NCBI GenBank assembly: GCA_027475525.1
Contig: JAMWFC010000046.1
Location: 1,488,001 to 1,552,000, forward strand
Length of the DNA stretch: 64,000 nucleotides
Reading direction: 5' to 3'
From: Macrolepiota albuminosa
Lineage: Eukaryota; Basidiomycota; Agaricomycetes; Agaricales; Agaricaceae
The notes beneath the pieces are model-generated. The model saw only the letters and a program-made list of their open reading frames with translations. It was not told the origin of the DNA and did no database searches. The position numbers and the translations under genes are program-made. Positions 12,624 to 23,009 of this stretch are shown in pieces. The first letter of the stretch is position 1; each line of letters starts with the position of its first letter.

Positions 12624-12835
12624 CAGTGGCTCAAAAAACTGTCCCAATGTTTCATACTTTTTGAAAGATGACATTGGCATGAAGGATGGGAAGTACATAA
12701 AATCCTGATTAAATCACATAAAATACTATGGCATCGTAGCTACAAAATGAATTAGGTTTATGTAATCAAAATCAAAACTGATGGAGCAATAGCCATTTTA
12801 AAATATTCACTCATTGGGACAGTTTTTTGAGCATC
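12624..12835 (-). repeat. Tc1-M terminal repeat, transposase 3' side
   Basis: The outer end is cagtggctcaaaaaactg next to a TA target site. The same roughly 210 bp occurs at 56365-56575, reading into the other half of the element. The terminal repeat folds on itself: the outer 25 bases are repeated inverted at 12815-12835 (cattgggacagttttttgag). Pairwise differences between the two ends are few. Confidence 0.85.
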
Positions 12836-12849
12836 TCTAATTTTAGTAT

Positions 12850-13168
12850 CTAGTACTTTGTATGTCCTCCATTTGCCTTGATAACTGCTTGAATCCTTCT
12901 AGGCATGCTTTCTATTAGTCTTTGGCATACCTCTGGTAGTATTTCATCCCACTCCTTTGCAATCCTCTCCCATAATTTATGCAAACCATAAGGAGGTATT
13001 TCATACTGCCTAAGTTGCTCTTTGAGGTACTCCCAGAGATGTTCAATAGGGTTGAGATCAGGGGATTGGGCTGGTCACCAAAGGACATTGAAGTTGTTGC
13101 CCTCAAACCACTTCTCAGCCCTCTTGGAGTTGTGTTTGGAGTCATTGTCCTGTTGAAAGTAGTAGGCC
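12850..13168 (-). pseudogene. Tc1/mariner transposase, C-terminal third
   Basis: Minus-strand reading gives FQQDNDSKH (second catalytic Asp) near 13145-13120 and SPDLNPIEHLWEYLK (third catalytic residue Glu, DD34E type) near 13060-13010, then the usual C-terminal helix to about 12860. A TGA sits where Trp is expected just before PAQSPD. The first catalytic Asp (DETK) lies in the other half at about 57165. The junction with Gypsy-C is at 13168/13169. Confidence 0.88.
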
Positions 13169-13982
13169 TTCACCAGGGCCCTCCAAGGGGGCGCGCTTGC
13201 CCCTGGAGACCCCGTCTCCGATCTCCCTCCCGCGCCTGTCCCCAGCAACATTCTCCCCCCTGTCCGGGGGACTCCAAGCTGGCGAAGTCGGGGCCCTGCA
13301 GGAGCTGGAGCAGGGGGGTCACGAGGAGGGGGCGAGGGAGGAGGCGGCGGCCAGGCGGGATCTGGAGGGGGATCGGGAGGCGATGATCCGGGACCTGAAG
13401 GGGGCCAGGGTCGCCCGGGGAGAAGCGGAGGCCGAGCTAGAGGCTCTGAGGGCGAGGCTCGGGCAGGGAGTGGGACTTCTGGGGGGTGAGGGGTTGGCGA
13501 AGGCCCTGCGCCGGGACGTGGTGGTGGCCTGTATGGCCTCACTAAGTGAGTCTCCCTATCCTCGGGTTCAATTTCCCACTGACATTTCCAGGCTAGGCCC
13601 GAGAGCACCGCTTACTCTTGGACGGGGCGGCCGCGGCACTCGGTTCAATTTCCCACTGACATTTCCAGGCTAGGCCCGAGAGCACCGCTTACTCTTGGAC
13701 GGGGCGGCCGCGGCACTCGTGGCGCTGCAAGAGGGGCAGCGCCCTGAGGTGACGACCCCCGGGGTAGAACGGGGCCTCAACTTGCTGGGGCAGGTGGTGT
13801 CGGCACACCAGCGGAGGAACGTGCCCGCCCCCGGCTCCTGGTTCGAGAGGGTTCTGGACAAGGGTGAGTCACTCCTGTCCTGGGAACAGTTGGCCGAGGA
13901 AGTATTGCAGGAGCACGGTCCGGAGGGGATGGGGGAGGGATTTCGAGGCTGGCCTGGGGAGGGAGGGAGCAAGGGTCGGTAG
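13169..13982 (+). pseudogene. Antisense third ORF of Gypsy-C, C-terminal part
   Basis: This GC-rich frame lies on the strand opposite to gag and pol of Gypsy-C, between the end of pol and the 3' LTR. It encodes an Ala/Glu/Arg-rich coiled coil (13280-13480, many EAEAELEALRARL-type heptads) followed by a conserved tail (LLGQVVSAHQRR at about 13775-13815, stop at 13980-13982). The sister element Gypsy-C2 encodes the same coil and tail (LEHLLAAHQRH) on its antisense strand at 23629-23010. The N-terminal part of this copy is at 58112-57430. A 77-bp duplication at 13565 shifts the frame. Function unknown. Confidence 0.7.
13565..13719. repeat. 77-bp tandem duplication 1
   Basis: Copies start at 13565 and 13642 and are identical. 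It lies in the coiled-coil part of the antisense ORF and breaks that frame. Confidence 0.95.
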
Positions 13983-15313
13983 TTTTCGTTTGTTCTCGTC
14001 TTGGCTCGTCTGTGGGTTGTAAAATATTGTACTTGTAGCAAAATGTATATACTTGGTCTCCCGGGGCAAGGGGTGGTGTAAGGGGCGAAAGAAGACTGAA
14101 AAGAGCACCTTGCCCAGGTTCTGGGACACTACTATGAAAAGGTACTAAAAGAGAGTAAGATCTAGAAGGAAAAAGCAGAAAGTATACATGGGAGTTGAAT
14201 CCCTACTGAGCCCAGAGGCGGGGGTTACGCCCACTACTGCCGTCTGTGAGTCCTGCGCCCGGGAAGGTCGTTCCCCGAGTGCCGTTGTTGGAAGTCCCGG
14301 AGTTTGTTGAGGGTGCCTTTGAGGTTTCCGCGCAGTTCCCAAGTGTCGTCTTCCGGGCCATATTCCTTCCACTGTACGAGGAAGTGGGGTCGTCCACGAA
14401 TATCCTGGGAGTCGAGGATGTCTTCAACCTCGTAGTGGTACTTGTCCTCAACCTTGACCGGGGGAGGGGGTTCGGGGCATCGTTCGGGGAAGGGATCCGG
14501 GGGGTGTCGCTCCAGGAGGCGGACGTGGAAAACCGGGTGCAGACCTTTTAGTCCCAGGGGGAGCTCGATCTTGTAGGCGTGGGATGAGACCTTCTTCAAT
14601 ATTTTGAATGGGCCGAGGCGCTTGTGATCGAGTTTTGGGGAGGGCCAGCAGGTGCAGAGGTGGCGTCGATCTAACCATACCTTTGTCCTGGGGGCCTAGT
14701 CGGGGGTGTCTTCCCGTTTCCGGTCGGCGTGTTTCACGTAGGCCCGGTTCGCGGTGTCGATCTCTTCCTGGAGAAACTCGTGAAGGGATTGGAGATCCCG
14801 GGCGACCTCATGGGCGGCGTGCGACGGGATGTCCCAGAGCAAAAGTGTCAGTTGGGGGTGGTATCCCTTGTTGGCAAAGAAGGGGGATACCCCGGTAGCA
14901 GAGTGCGGCGTGTTGTTGTAGGTGAACTTGGCCAGGAGGAGCTCGGCGTGCCAGTCGTCCTGCAGGTAGTTGATGTACAGCCGGAGGTACTGCTCGAGGG
15001 ACTGGTTGACCCTTTTGGTTTGACCATCGGTTTCGGGGTGGTAGGCAGTAGAGAGGTTAGTTTTTACTTCAAGGGCCTTACACAGGGAAGTCCAAAACTT
15101 GGACACGAAGAGGGGACCGCGGTCAGAGACGATGTCGTCCGGGAGGCCGTGTTTGGGGAAGACATGCTCGAGGAACAGCCGGGCGAAGTCCGGGGTGGTA
15201 TCCGTGGTGTGGCAGGGTAGGAAGATGCCCTGTTTGGTTAGCCTACACACAACAACGAGAATGGCATTGAACCCTTCAGATTCCGGGAGTTCGACGATGT
15301 GGTCCAGGGATAT

Positions 15314-15467
15314 GGAGGACCAGGGGTGTCGCCCGACTGGCAGGGGTTTCAGGAGTCCGTATGGTCGGTGTCGGGGGACCTTGGCCCGGAGGAGGACCAG
15401 GGGTGTCGCCCGACTGGCAGGGGTTTCAGGAGTCCGTATGGTCGGTGTCGGGGGACCTTGGCCTGGA
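15314..15467. repeat. 77-bp tandem duplication 2
   Basis: Copies start at 15314 and 15391, with one C/T difference near the end. It lies within the integrase region between the zinc-binding segment and the core. Confidence 0.93.
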
Positions 15468-15803
15468 GGCAGGGCTCACATGATCGAATGTAGCGGGTCA
15501 CGTCCTTCTTCAACCCTGGCCAAAAGTAAGTCCGGGAGATCAGCTGGAGAGTCTTACGTATTCCAGAGTGTCCCCAGAGCTTGTGGTCGTGGTGTTGACG
15601 GAGGACGTCGTAGCGGAGTTGGGCGTGATCTGGGACGTAGATGCGGCTGTCCTGGAGGAGGAGCTTTTCGTCAGGGGACAAGAAGAAGGCGGGGTCCTGG
15701 TCGGTTCCATCGGAAGAGTTTCGGGGGTCGTGATCGGTGAAGTACTTGTCTCGGGGAGCGTGGCGGATCTGGTTCAGGGTTCCTTTGTCGTTTAAGATCA
15801 GTA

Positions 15804-15957
15804 CGGCATTCAGATGTTCGGGAGGGATCACCACGCAATGATTGAACGCATTGCGTTCCGCCTCGAACGACTTCTTGGGACGGCATTCAGATGTTCGGGA
15901 GGGATCACCACGCAATGATTGAACGCATTGCGTTCCGCCTCGAACGACTTCTTGGGA
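15804..15957. repeat. 77-bp tandem duplication 3
   Basis: Identical copies 15804-15880 and 15881-15957, between RNase H and the integrase zinc-binding segment. Confidence 0.95.
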
Positions 15958-16108
15958 TAGACATCCGGTTGACGGGTGAGGGCATCGGGTTTGGCTCCGA
16001 GTCGTCTCGGGCGGTACTGGATCGTGAAGTCGTATTCCGAGAGAACCTCGGACCATCAGGCCTGCCGTCGACTAAGCTGTTTGGTCGTGGTGAAGTACTG
16101 CAGGTTGT

Positions 16109-16262
16109 TGTGATCCGAGTAGACCTGAATCCAGTGCCGGGCTCCCTCGAGGTAGGCTCGCCATTGCTTAAAGGCTTCGATGATGTGTGATCCGAGTAGA
16201 CCTGAATCCAGTGCCGGGCTCCCTCGAGGTAGGCTCGCCATTGCTTAAAGGCTTCGATGATG
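16109..16262. repeat. 77-bp tandem duplication 4
   Basis: Identical copies start at 16109 and 16186, in the RNase H coding part. Confidence 0.95.
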
Positions 16263-17246
16263 GAGGAGCTCCTTGTCATAGATGTTGTAGTTGAGCTCGG
16301 CGTCGATCATGGACTGGGTGTAGAAGGCAACTGGCTGGGGCTCCCCTCCGTCAGGTTCCATCTGCGAGAGAATCCCGGTGATGGCGTAGTCGGAGGCGTC
16401 GCATTCCAGGATAATCGGGAGGGCCGGGTCATAGTGCCGGAGTACGGGGGCAGTCGTGAAAGCCTCCTTGAGCAGGTTAAAGACACTCTGGCACTTACTG
16501 TCCCAGTTCCAGGCGACGTCCTTGCACGTGAGCCGGTTGAGGGGTTTCATGATACCGGAGTAGTTATCTATGAACCTCCGGTAGAAGTTAGCGAAACCCA
16601 AGAAAGATTGTACTTCCTTGACGTTCCGGGGCTGCGGCCAGTTGACGATGGCCTCGACCTTGTGGGGGTCCATGCGAACGCCGTTTGGGGATACAATGAC
16701 GCCAAGATACTCAACCTCTTCCGTATGGAATGAACACTTCTTGGGCTTGGCGTGGAGGTTGTGCTCCCGGAGGCGTTCGAGGACCTGCCGGACATGCTTC
16801 TGGTGATCCTCCGGTGAGTCGGAATAGATGAGGATGTCGTCCAGGTAGACGATCACGAAGACGTTGCTCATGTCGTGGAAGATGTCGTTCATGAAGTATT
16901 GGAACGTGGCGGGGGAGTTAGTCATTCCGAAAGGCATCACAAGGTACTCAAACAGACCATACCGCGTGCGGAACGCGGTTTTCCACTCGTGTCCCGGGGC
17001 GATGCGGACGTTGTTGTAACCGGAGCGGAGGTCGATCTTCGTGTAAACCTTGGCACTGCGGAGTCGATCGACCAGATCGCCGATGAGCGGGAGCGGGTAG
17101 CGGTTCTTCTTGGTGATCTTGTTGAGTCCCCGGTAGTCGACACAGAGTCGGAGCGAGCCGTCCTTCTTCTTGGCGAATAGAACCGGGGCTCCGGCGGCGG
17201 AGGCGGAGGGTCGGATGAATCCCTTACCAAGCATTTCGTCGAGGTA

Positions 17247-17400
17247 GTCCTTGAGGGCCCGGAGTTCGACCTCTGACATGTTGTATACCTTGCCGAAAGG
17301 GGGGTCGGCTCCTTCCTCGAGGTGTCCTTGAGGGCCCGGAGTTCGACCTCTGACATGTTGTATACCTTGCCGAAAGGGGGGTCGGCTCCTTCCTCGAGGT
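17247..17400. repeat. 77-bp tandem duplication 5
   Basis: Identical copies 17247-17323 and 17324-17400, at the start of the reverse transcriptase. The peptide [11 protein letters not shown] appears in two frames because of it. Confidence 0.95.
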
Positions 17401-17779
17401 CGATGGTGTGATCGTAGGGGCAGTGAGGGGGGATCTCCTTGGCGTCTCCTTTGGAGAATACGTCAGCGAACTCGTGATACTCCGGGAGAACTACTTCTCG
17501 GAGGATTTGCTCCTCGGTTTTCTTTTCTGGGGGAATAGCGTCCCCTTGTAGGTGTTCTTCCGGGAGAGAGGGTGAGGTGTGTAGCTGAAACGTGGGAGTT
17601 CCATCCCTCATGAGGCGGGCAAAGGGGGCAGCCCCAATGATCCTAATGTCGAGTGCACTCAGGTTGATCGGAGTCGCAGGAGCATCGGCTGGAGCGGGTG
17701 TGACGCGTGTCTGAGATCGGCAGGGGTAGTTCGGCCCTTTGTACTTGTTCCGAGGAATGTTTGGGGGTCGATTGGGGGC

Positions 17780-17933
17780 CTTGCGGTCTCGGACGGGCGT
17801 GGGTGGTGCATGCATGGGGGGCACGGCAGTCGTCCCGGGGGTGTCAGGCGTTGGGTCTTGCGGTCTCGGACGGGCGTGGGTGGTGCATGCATGGGGGGCA
17901 CGGCAGTCGTCCCGGGGGTGTCAGGCGTTGGGT
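17780..17933. repeat. 77-bp tandem duplication 6
   Basis: Identical copies start at 17780 and 17857, in the protease-RT linker; the peptide PPMHAPPTPVRDR is doubled. Confidence 0.95.
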
Positions 17934-18398
17934 CGTTTCCCAGGGCCTGGAGGTGCACGGCGGTCGAGGGGTGGTCTTCGGGTCCCCGAAGGTCATGGTG
18001 AGCGTCCTCCAATCGATGTCGGGGTTGGGCCGATACTGGTCCTGGGGCGCCGTCCAGCCTGGCATTGATGATGAAGGATCGGGACGAGCGGGACTGGAGC
18101 CCGGGGGGTGGTGGGGGCCTGTCCTTTGGGGTAGGGTTCAGGGAGTGGGGGATGTCGAAGGGGAGTTGCTGGTCGTCGGGCGTCGGGTCTCGGGTCAGGC
18201 GGAGGGTAAGATGTCGCCAATCGATGCGGGGGTTGGTGTCTCGGAGCCACAGGAGCCCTAGGACCAGGAGTGTGGAAGGGTGGAGTTTGGTTATCAACAT
18301 CCAGAGGGTGTGAGTCTGTCCGTTGGTGAAAGTAACGGGCATACGCACGAAGTGAGTGATATCCCCCACCGTAGAGGCGTCTCCATTGAAGAGGCAGA

Positions 18399-18553
18399 GC
18401 CGTACCGGGACCGGGAGTCGCTGGGCGGGTTCCGGGGCGAAGGTAGACCATGCTTCATCGATGAAGTTGTCGGTGGCCGTACCGGGACCGGGAGTCGCTG
18501 GGCGGGTTCCGGGGCGAAGGTAGACCATGCTTCATCGATGAAGTTGTCGGTGG
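18399..18553. repeat. 77-bp tandem duplication 7
   Basis: Identical copies start at 18399 and 18476, directly over the protease active-site region (TDNFIDEAW appears twice). Confidence 0.95.
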
Positions 18554-18922
18554 TGCCACTGTCAATGAGGGTGTTGAGAGGGGTTCTGGAGGGGGTGAGG
18601 TGGGTTTTGAGGAGGAGGAGTGCGAAGAGTGGGAGGGTAGGTAAGCCGTGAGGGTGTCCTGTATGAGTGTCATGGAGCGAAGATGTGAGACTGGGGCGGA
18701 GAAGACGTCGGGGTCGATTCCACGATTTAGGGTGTCTTCCGGGTCTAAATTGCTGGGTCATTTTCCAAATATTGTAGGTGGCGTCCTCCCCTTCGAAGGT
18801 CCAGGTGGCACGTCCCATGACCTGTCGTTTGGGGCACTCGGAGATGAAATGGTCTTTCTCACCACAGAGTATGCAGACACCCTCCCTTCTCCGTCGTTCC
18901 TGCACATCCGTCAGGACTTCGA

Positions 18923-19078
18923 TCCAGGGTCGTCCCTTCTTTTGAAGCCGGTTGGCCTGGAGGGCTTCCTCGTCCCGTTTGTCGTCGAAGCCAAGGTCTT
19001 CCAGGGTCGTCCCTTCTTTTGAAGCCGGTTGGCCTGGAGGGCTTCCTCGTCCCGTTTGTCGTCGAAGCCAAGGTCTTC
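18923..19078. repeat. 77-bp tandem duplication 8
   Basis: Identical copies start at 18923 and 19000, just upstream of the zinc knuckle coding part. Confidence 0.95.
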
Positions 19079-19758
19079 GGATCTTCCGGGGTTCCTCGGG
19101 GCTTGGCGCGTCGCCCGGGTCGTGGGCGGCCACGGCGGCGTTGAGTTGGGCCTGAGGGCGGACGCCGCTGCTGGGGTTAGCATTGGGCGGGCCGCGACTC
19201 ACCGGGGGCCGGCCGCCAAAGAACGCGGGGGGACCGGGGTTCCAACTTTGGGGGTTGGGGGTTTCGCCGGAGGGCCAAGGGGGTCCTCCCCTAGGGTTCC
19301 AGGGGGGTCAGGAGTTCGAGTACTTGCTGCGGTCTTCCCAGTAGCGTTGGTCAATCTGCATGATGAGGGCCTTGTATCCGTCGTAGGAGGGTTGTTTCGG
19401 GGCGAGTCGGAGGACGTCTTTGATACGTTGCGGCAGGGTGCGGCAGAGGGCGTACCGGAGGGCGCTGTAGTTCCAACCTGTCTTGTAAGCTTCTTTTTCA
19501 AAACGTACAATGAAGGTAGTGAAACGTTCTTCAGAGCGCATCTGGAGGTTGAAAAGGTTGTCCTTGGCTTCGGCCACGGTGTCATAGATCCCGAATTTCC
19601 TGGAAAACTCGTTGACGAAGGCTTGCCAGCGAGCAAGTGCTGGGTTGTTGGGGTCGAACTGGATGAGGGCCATGTAGTGATCGAAGGCAATCCCCTGGAG
19701 GTACGATGCGGCAAAGGCCACCCGGAAGCTGTCAACCTGAAACGTGAGCGGCTTTGCC

Positions 19759-19912
19759 TGAAATGTATTGAGACACTGAGTGAGGAAGGTACGCCATTTT
19801 TGGGGGTCCCGGCCCATGAAAGCGTCAGGCTTTTGTGAAATGTATTGAGACACTGAGTGAGGAAGGTACGCCATTTTTGGGGGTCCCGGCCCATGAAAGC
19901 GTCAGGCTTTTG
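19759..19912. repeat. 77-bp tandem duplication 9
   Basis: Identical copies 19759-19835 and 19836-19912, at the N-terminal side of the capsid-like domain (PDAFMGRDPQKWRTF doubled). Confidence 0.95.
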
Positions 19913-20917
19913 AATGTCCAGTCGTCCTTCGCGGGCGAGGGCGTCGTGAGTGTCGTCTGGTCCGGCAGCGTTGCGGGGGGGGGAGGCCAGCATTGTAATA
20001 GTAGTAGTAGTGATTACCCCCCCCTCCTTGAGGGGGAAAAGCACCAAGGGCGGGACCCCACCCGCCGGGAGGTCCTCCTCCAGGTGGCTCACCTGGGGGT
20101 CCACGCCTGGGAGGCCCGTTGTCCCAGGGGGGTTTGTTCCTGCCAGGAGGGGGCCCAGGTCTCCACGCAGGGAGTGGCGGAGGTGGAGGGCCTGAGGGTC
20201 GTCCTCGAGGTTCGGCTGGAGGTGGCAGAGGCGGTCGGGGAGGGTTCGGCGGTGTCGGGTCGGGCGAGGGGGTTTGGGTGCTGGGTCGGGTGCCAGGTTG
20301 CGCGGGGGACGTTCAACCCGGAAGGGTCGTGCTTGCATCAGGGTCGCGGGGGGTTTCGTAGGTCAAAGTGGGGTGGCAGATCGCGGCGGAAGTTGCGTTC
20401 CGGAGGGGCCAGGGCTGAGGGAGGGGGCGGTACCGGGACGGGCGCAGGGCGGGATGCAGTTCGTTGTTGCTACGCGTGAGCTCGTTGATGTAGCACAGTG
20501 TGTCGTCCGTGCTAGGGGTGTCTGCGCGGGGTCTGCCGGGGTTCGCTGGGGCTGGGGGTCGGGCGTTGTCTGTTCACGGGAGGGGTTCCAGGGGTCTTTG
20601 GGGCTGTCTCCAGGTCTCGAAGGTACTAGGAACGGAGTTAGCCCTGCGGCAGTTGACAAGCCTACCGTGCGGGCAGCGGATTGATTGAAGAGGCCTCCAG
20701 TCGGGTTGAGGGACCGCAATATGGCTGAGGCATTTTGTTGCTCTTCCCATTGTCGTTGTTCTGGAGTGGGGTCCGCGGAGGCTGTCGGGGCTGCTGGGGC
20801 TGGCTCTGGGGGTTCCCGTCGAACGTGAATCGAGCGACCTGGGTCCACGGGGTCGTTGAGGGGTAGAGGGGAGGGGGACACGTGGACTTTGTCAAGCAGC
20901 TGCTGCAATTCTTCTCG

Positions 20918-21071
20918 GAGGATCGTATTGCGCCTATACTTTACCATAGTTTGCTCTGGGAGTTCTCCTCGCGTGAGGCGGTCCCCGAACTCGAGAGGAT
21001 TGTATTGTGCCTATACTTTACCATAGTTTGCTCTGGGAGTTCTCCTCACGTGAGGCGGTCCCCGAACTCGA
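20918..21071. repeat. 77-bp tandem duplication 10
   Basis: Copies start at 20918 and 20995 with three transitions between them (20924/21001, 20931/21008, 20971/21048), the only clearly non-identical pair. Confidence 0.9.
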
Positions 21072-21723
21072 CCAAGCAATGAGCCCATTCCTCTGGAGTG
21101 CCTTCAAAGTCGTCGTGCCCGAATTCTGTGAGCAGCGCCCTTGCCCGTTGCGCGAAGTCCTCCGGCGAGATCCTGAGTGAGCAGAGTACTTCGTCCCGTT
21201 GCCGTTCATACTCCTCGAGGCATTGTCGTCCCATTGGCGAGGGAGGGGTTCGAGCGGGTGGAGCGGCGGCCAGGTAGTGACGAGGGGGGTAGTCGAGGTA
21301 GGGGGGTCCTCGGGGTTCTCAGGGTTGGGGAATGGGGCGCTGGTAGCCGTAGTAGGGGGTGGGTGCAATGGGGCCCTCGCTGGGGGAAATCGGGCGAGGT
21401 CCACTGGGTACTGGCGGGGTCTCTGGCAGGCCCCCAGGGATGCTCCGGTACGAGGGGACCTCCACAGGTCGTGCCATGGCTAAGTTGGGCAGAGGGGCCC
21501 AGCTGGCTGAGGGCCCCAGATCATAGAGGGATGGGTCGGGGGCCCAGTGGCGGTGGAGATATGGGGGTTCGTACGGGAGGGGTGGATAGACGGGGCAGGG
21601 GGTCTGTGCGGAGTAATGCTCGGGTACCGGGCGCCCGTAAAGGTCGGTCTGGTAGCCCGTGGGGTAGTAAGTGTGAGTATACGTAGCCATCAAGAACGGT
21701 GTAAGGAGAGAGTCTTGATATTA

Positions 21724-22433
21724 TGTCAGGTTCTGCTGAGTCAGGGGCTTTCCAAGAAAGCAATCGCCCTTACAATGCAGACTTGACCCACAGATACTCG
21801 GGTGTCTGGAACTCCGGGGCTAGGACTCCGGGGTTCAAGACGTGGACAGGGGAGGACTTAGTCTGGGGGTTTTGGGTGGTGGGTAACTGGGGAGTTCGGG
21901 TGGGGGTCGAGTTGTGAACCAGAGGTTCTAAGACGAGACCTAAGTTAGTAAGTTAAAGTCGCGAAGTGCCTACCAGTCTTAGAGCACACAATTATCCAAG
22001 CGTGCCAGTCAAGCATGCTAGTCAATGCGTACCAGTCAAATAGAGGGCACGCAACAATCCAAGTAATGCAATGTATGTATCAAGACTAACGAATACAATG
22101 GGGAACTACGCTATAAGTACTACAGGACCGGGTCTCAGGGTTCCGGGGTGTCTGGGATGGGTTCCGGGGGTCATTGAGTAGCGGGCAGGGACTGTATACC
22201 GGGATCGCGCATGTGGGGCACGCGATCAATTGGCGTGGAGAGAGCCGTGATGCGTGATGCGCGTGATCCGATCACTGATCGGGGCTGGTGGTGGCTGATG
22301 GCGGTCCTTGATGCGCGTGATGGCGGTGTCGGTGGTCGTAATGGCGGGGTGTGTCCTGTGGGGTCGGGGGGATGGTCCCGGATGGTGTTCCGGGGGTGTC
22401 CCGGGGTGGGTCCGGAGGGAAGGGGTCGTGACA
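21724..22433 (-). repeat. Gypsy-C LTR (5' LTR of the gag-pol part)
   Basis: A 710-bp LTR; in element orientation it starts TGTCACGACCCC and ends CCTGACA, with gag beginning about 30 bp downstream. It is homologous to the 707-bp LTR at 58530-59236 in inverted orientation. The sequence outside it, actcc at 22434-22438, is the reverse complement of ggagt at 59237-59241 beside the other LTR. No standard TGG primer site follows it. Confidence 0.9.
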
Positions 22434-22868
22434 ACTCCTACAAAGTTTAAGTCAGTTTAGAGTCGCCGTGGCCAATGGGCTATAACGCCGTTGGTCGCCG
22501 TTGCCCTATGCATACTGGTCACCATTGACAGGTCACCGTTAGCTACAACCATGAGGAGAGGCGCTAATTGGTAGCACCGCTAATGGACTCATTTTAAAAA
22601 TATAATAGTGCATAGTATAAAAGATAGCTACTCTGGATGTACATGGGAATGAATCGTAACCTCTTGAACACCCAAGTTACCCTTAGCGTTCAAATTGCGC
22701 TAGCTTGCTCGAACTTTGTCACTAAGTTGGGCGCTAGCCTTGTTTATAGTGCCACCTACAGGCACACTACGCTGTGCTACTCGCCTTTTCCTCTATATCT
22801 TAGTGTAAACCACGACGCTTACTGTTTGCCAGGTAGCACGCGAGGCACTATCATCTAGCGCGTCATTT
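22434..22868. other. Unassigned 435 bp, left edge of the inverted segment
   Basis: This begins with the 5-bp motif actcc, which pairs with the flank of the LTR at 59236. After re-inversion it would continue the LTR-E sequence now at 59242-59815. It contains a TATA-like gtataaaag at 22613-22622 and a short frame (22637-22858) without recognisable motifs. Confidence 0.45.
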
Positions 22869-23009
22869 TATCACCTTTGCCCAAGCACACCGGGACTCTG
22901 TTGGGACTCCTCATAACTACGCACACCAAGCGCTGGAGACAGCATTGTACTGCGTATACGTCCAGTGCACCCAACTACAGTTGGCGTCATCACTGTAACA
23001 TGAAGAAAC

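Larger units (their letters stand above)
14234..18780 (-). pseudogene. Gypsy-C pol: protease, RT, RNase H, integrase, chromodomain
   Basis: Ty3/gypsy chromovirus polyprotein read on the minus strand. The protease motif TLIDSGTTDNFI is near 18560. Reverse transcriptase is at 17279-16500, with [12 protein letters not shown] near 16850-16815; RNase H begins [10 protein letters not shown] near 16410. The integrase zinc-binding segment (HHDHKLWGH, then CEPCLQAK) is at 15600-15470, the integrase core (DIVSDRGPLFV and YHPETDGQTKRVNQ) at 15150-15000, and a chromodomain ([16 protein letters not shown]) at 14380-14340. Eight frame changes coincide with 77-bp duplications. Around 17247-17400, taking away one copy puts the RT frame in register with the upstream frame. 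Apart from those, few stops are visible, so the real element may be nearly intact. The interval 13983-14233 holds only the short spacer to the antisense ORF. Confidence 0.88.
18294..21693 (-). pseudogene. Gypsy-C gag with zinc knuckle
   Basis: Structural protein of the gypsy element, starting after the 5' LTR with a Tyr/Pro-rich N-terminus (21693-21319). It continues through a Glu-rich helix (21234-21046), a Pro/Ala-rich linker (20947-20400) and the conserved capsid-like retrotransposon gag domain at 19874-19320 (DPQKWRTFLTQCLN, then VNEFSRKFG). A CCHC knuckle, CILCGEKDHFISEC (CX2CX4HX4C), lies near 18880-18835. The same frame then runs into the protease region, so the 3' end overlaps pol as annotated. 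Duplications 7-10 break the frame. The ATG near 21690 is the first after the LTR. Confidence 0.82.

Noticed and set aside
12438..12698. Apparent protein starting MYFPSFMPMSS fused to copia integrase
   Set aside because: The first residues come from the Tc1-M terminal repeat; the frame merely runs through the insertion site.
13075..13608. 177-codon minus frame joining mariner and GC-rich sequence
   Set aside because: It is a chimera across the junction at 13168. The mariner residues are real, the Pro-rich rest is the complement of the coiled-coil ORF.
15314..21071. Gypsy-C as a family with a genuine tandem-repeat structure in gag and pol
   Set aside because: The units are unrelated in sequence, share only their length of 77, and disrupt conserved domains such as the protease and RT; an assembly cause is far more likely.
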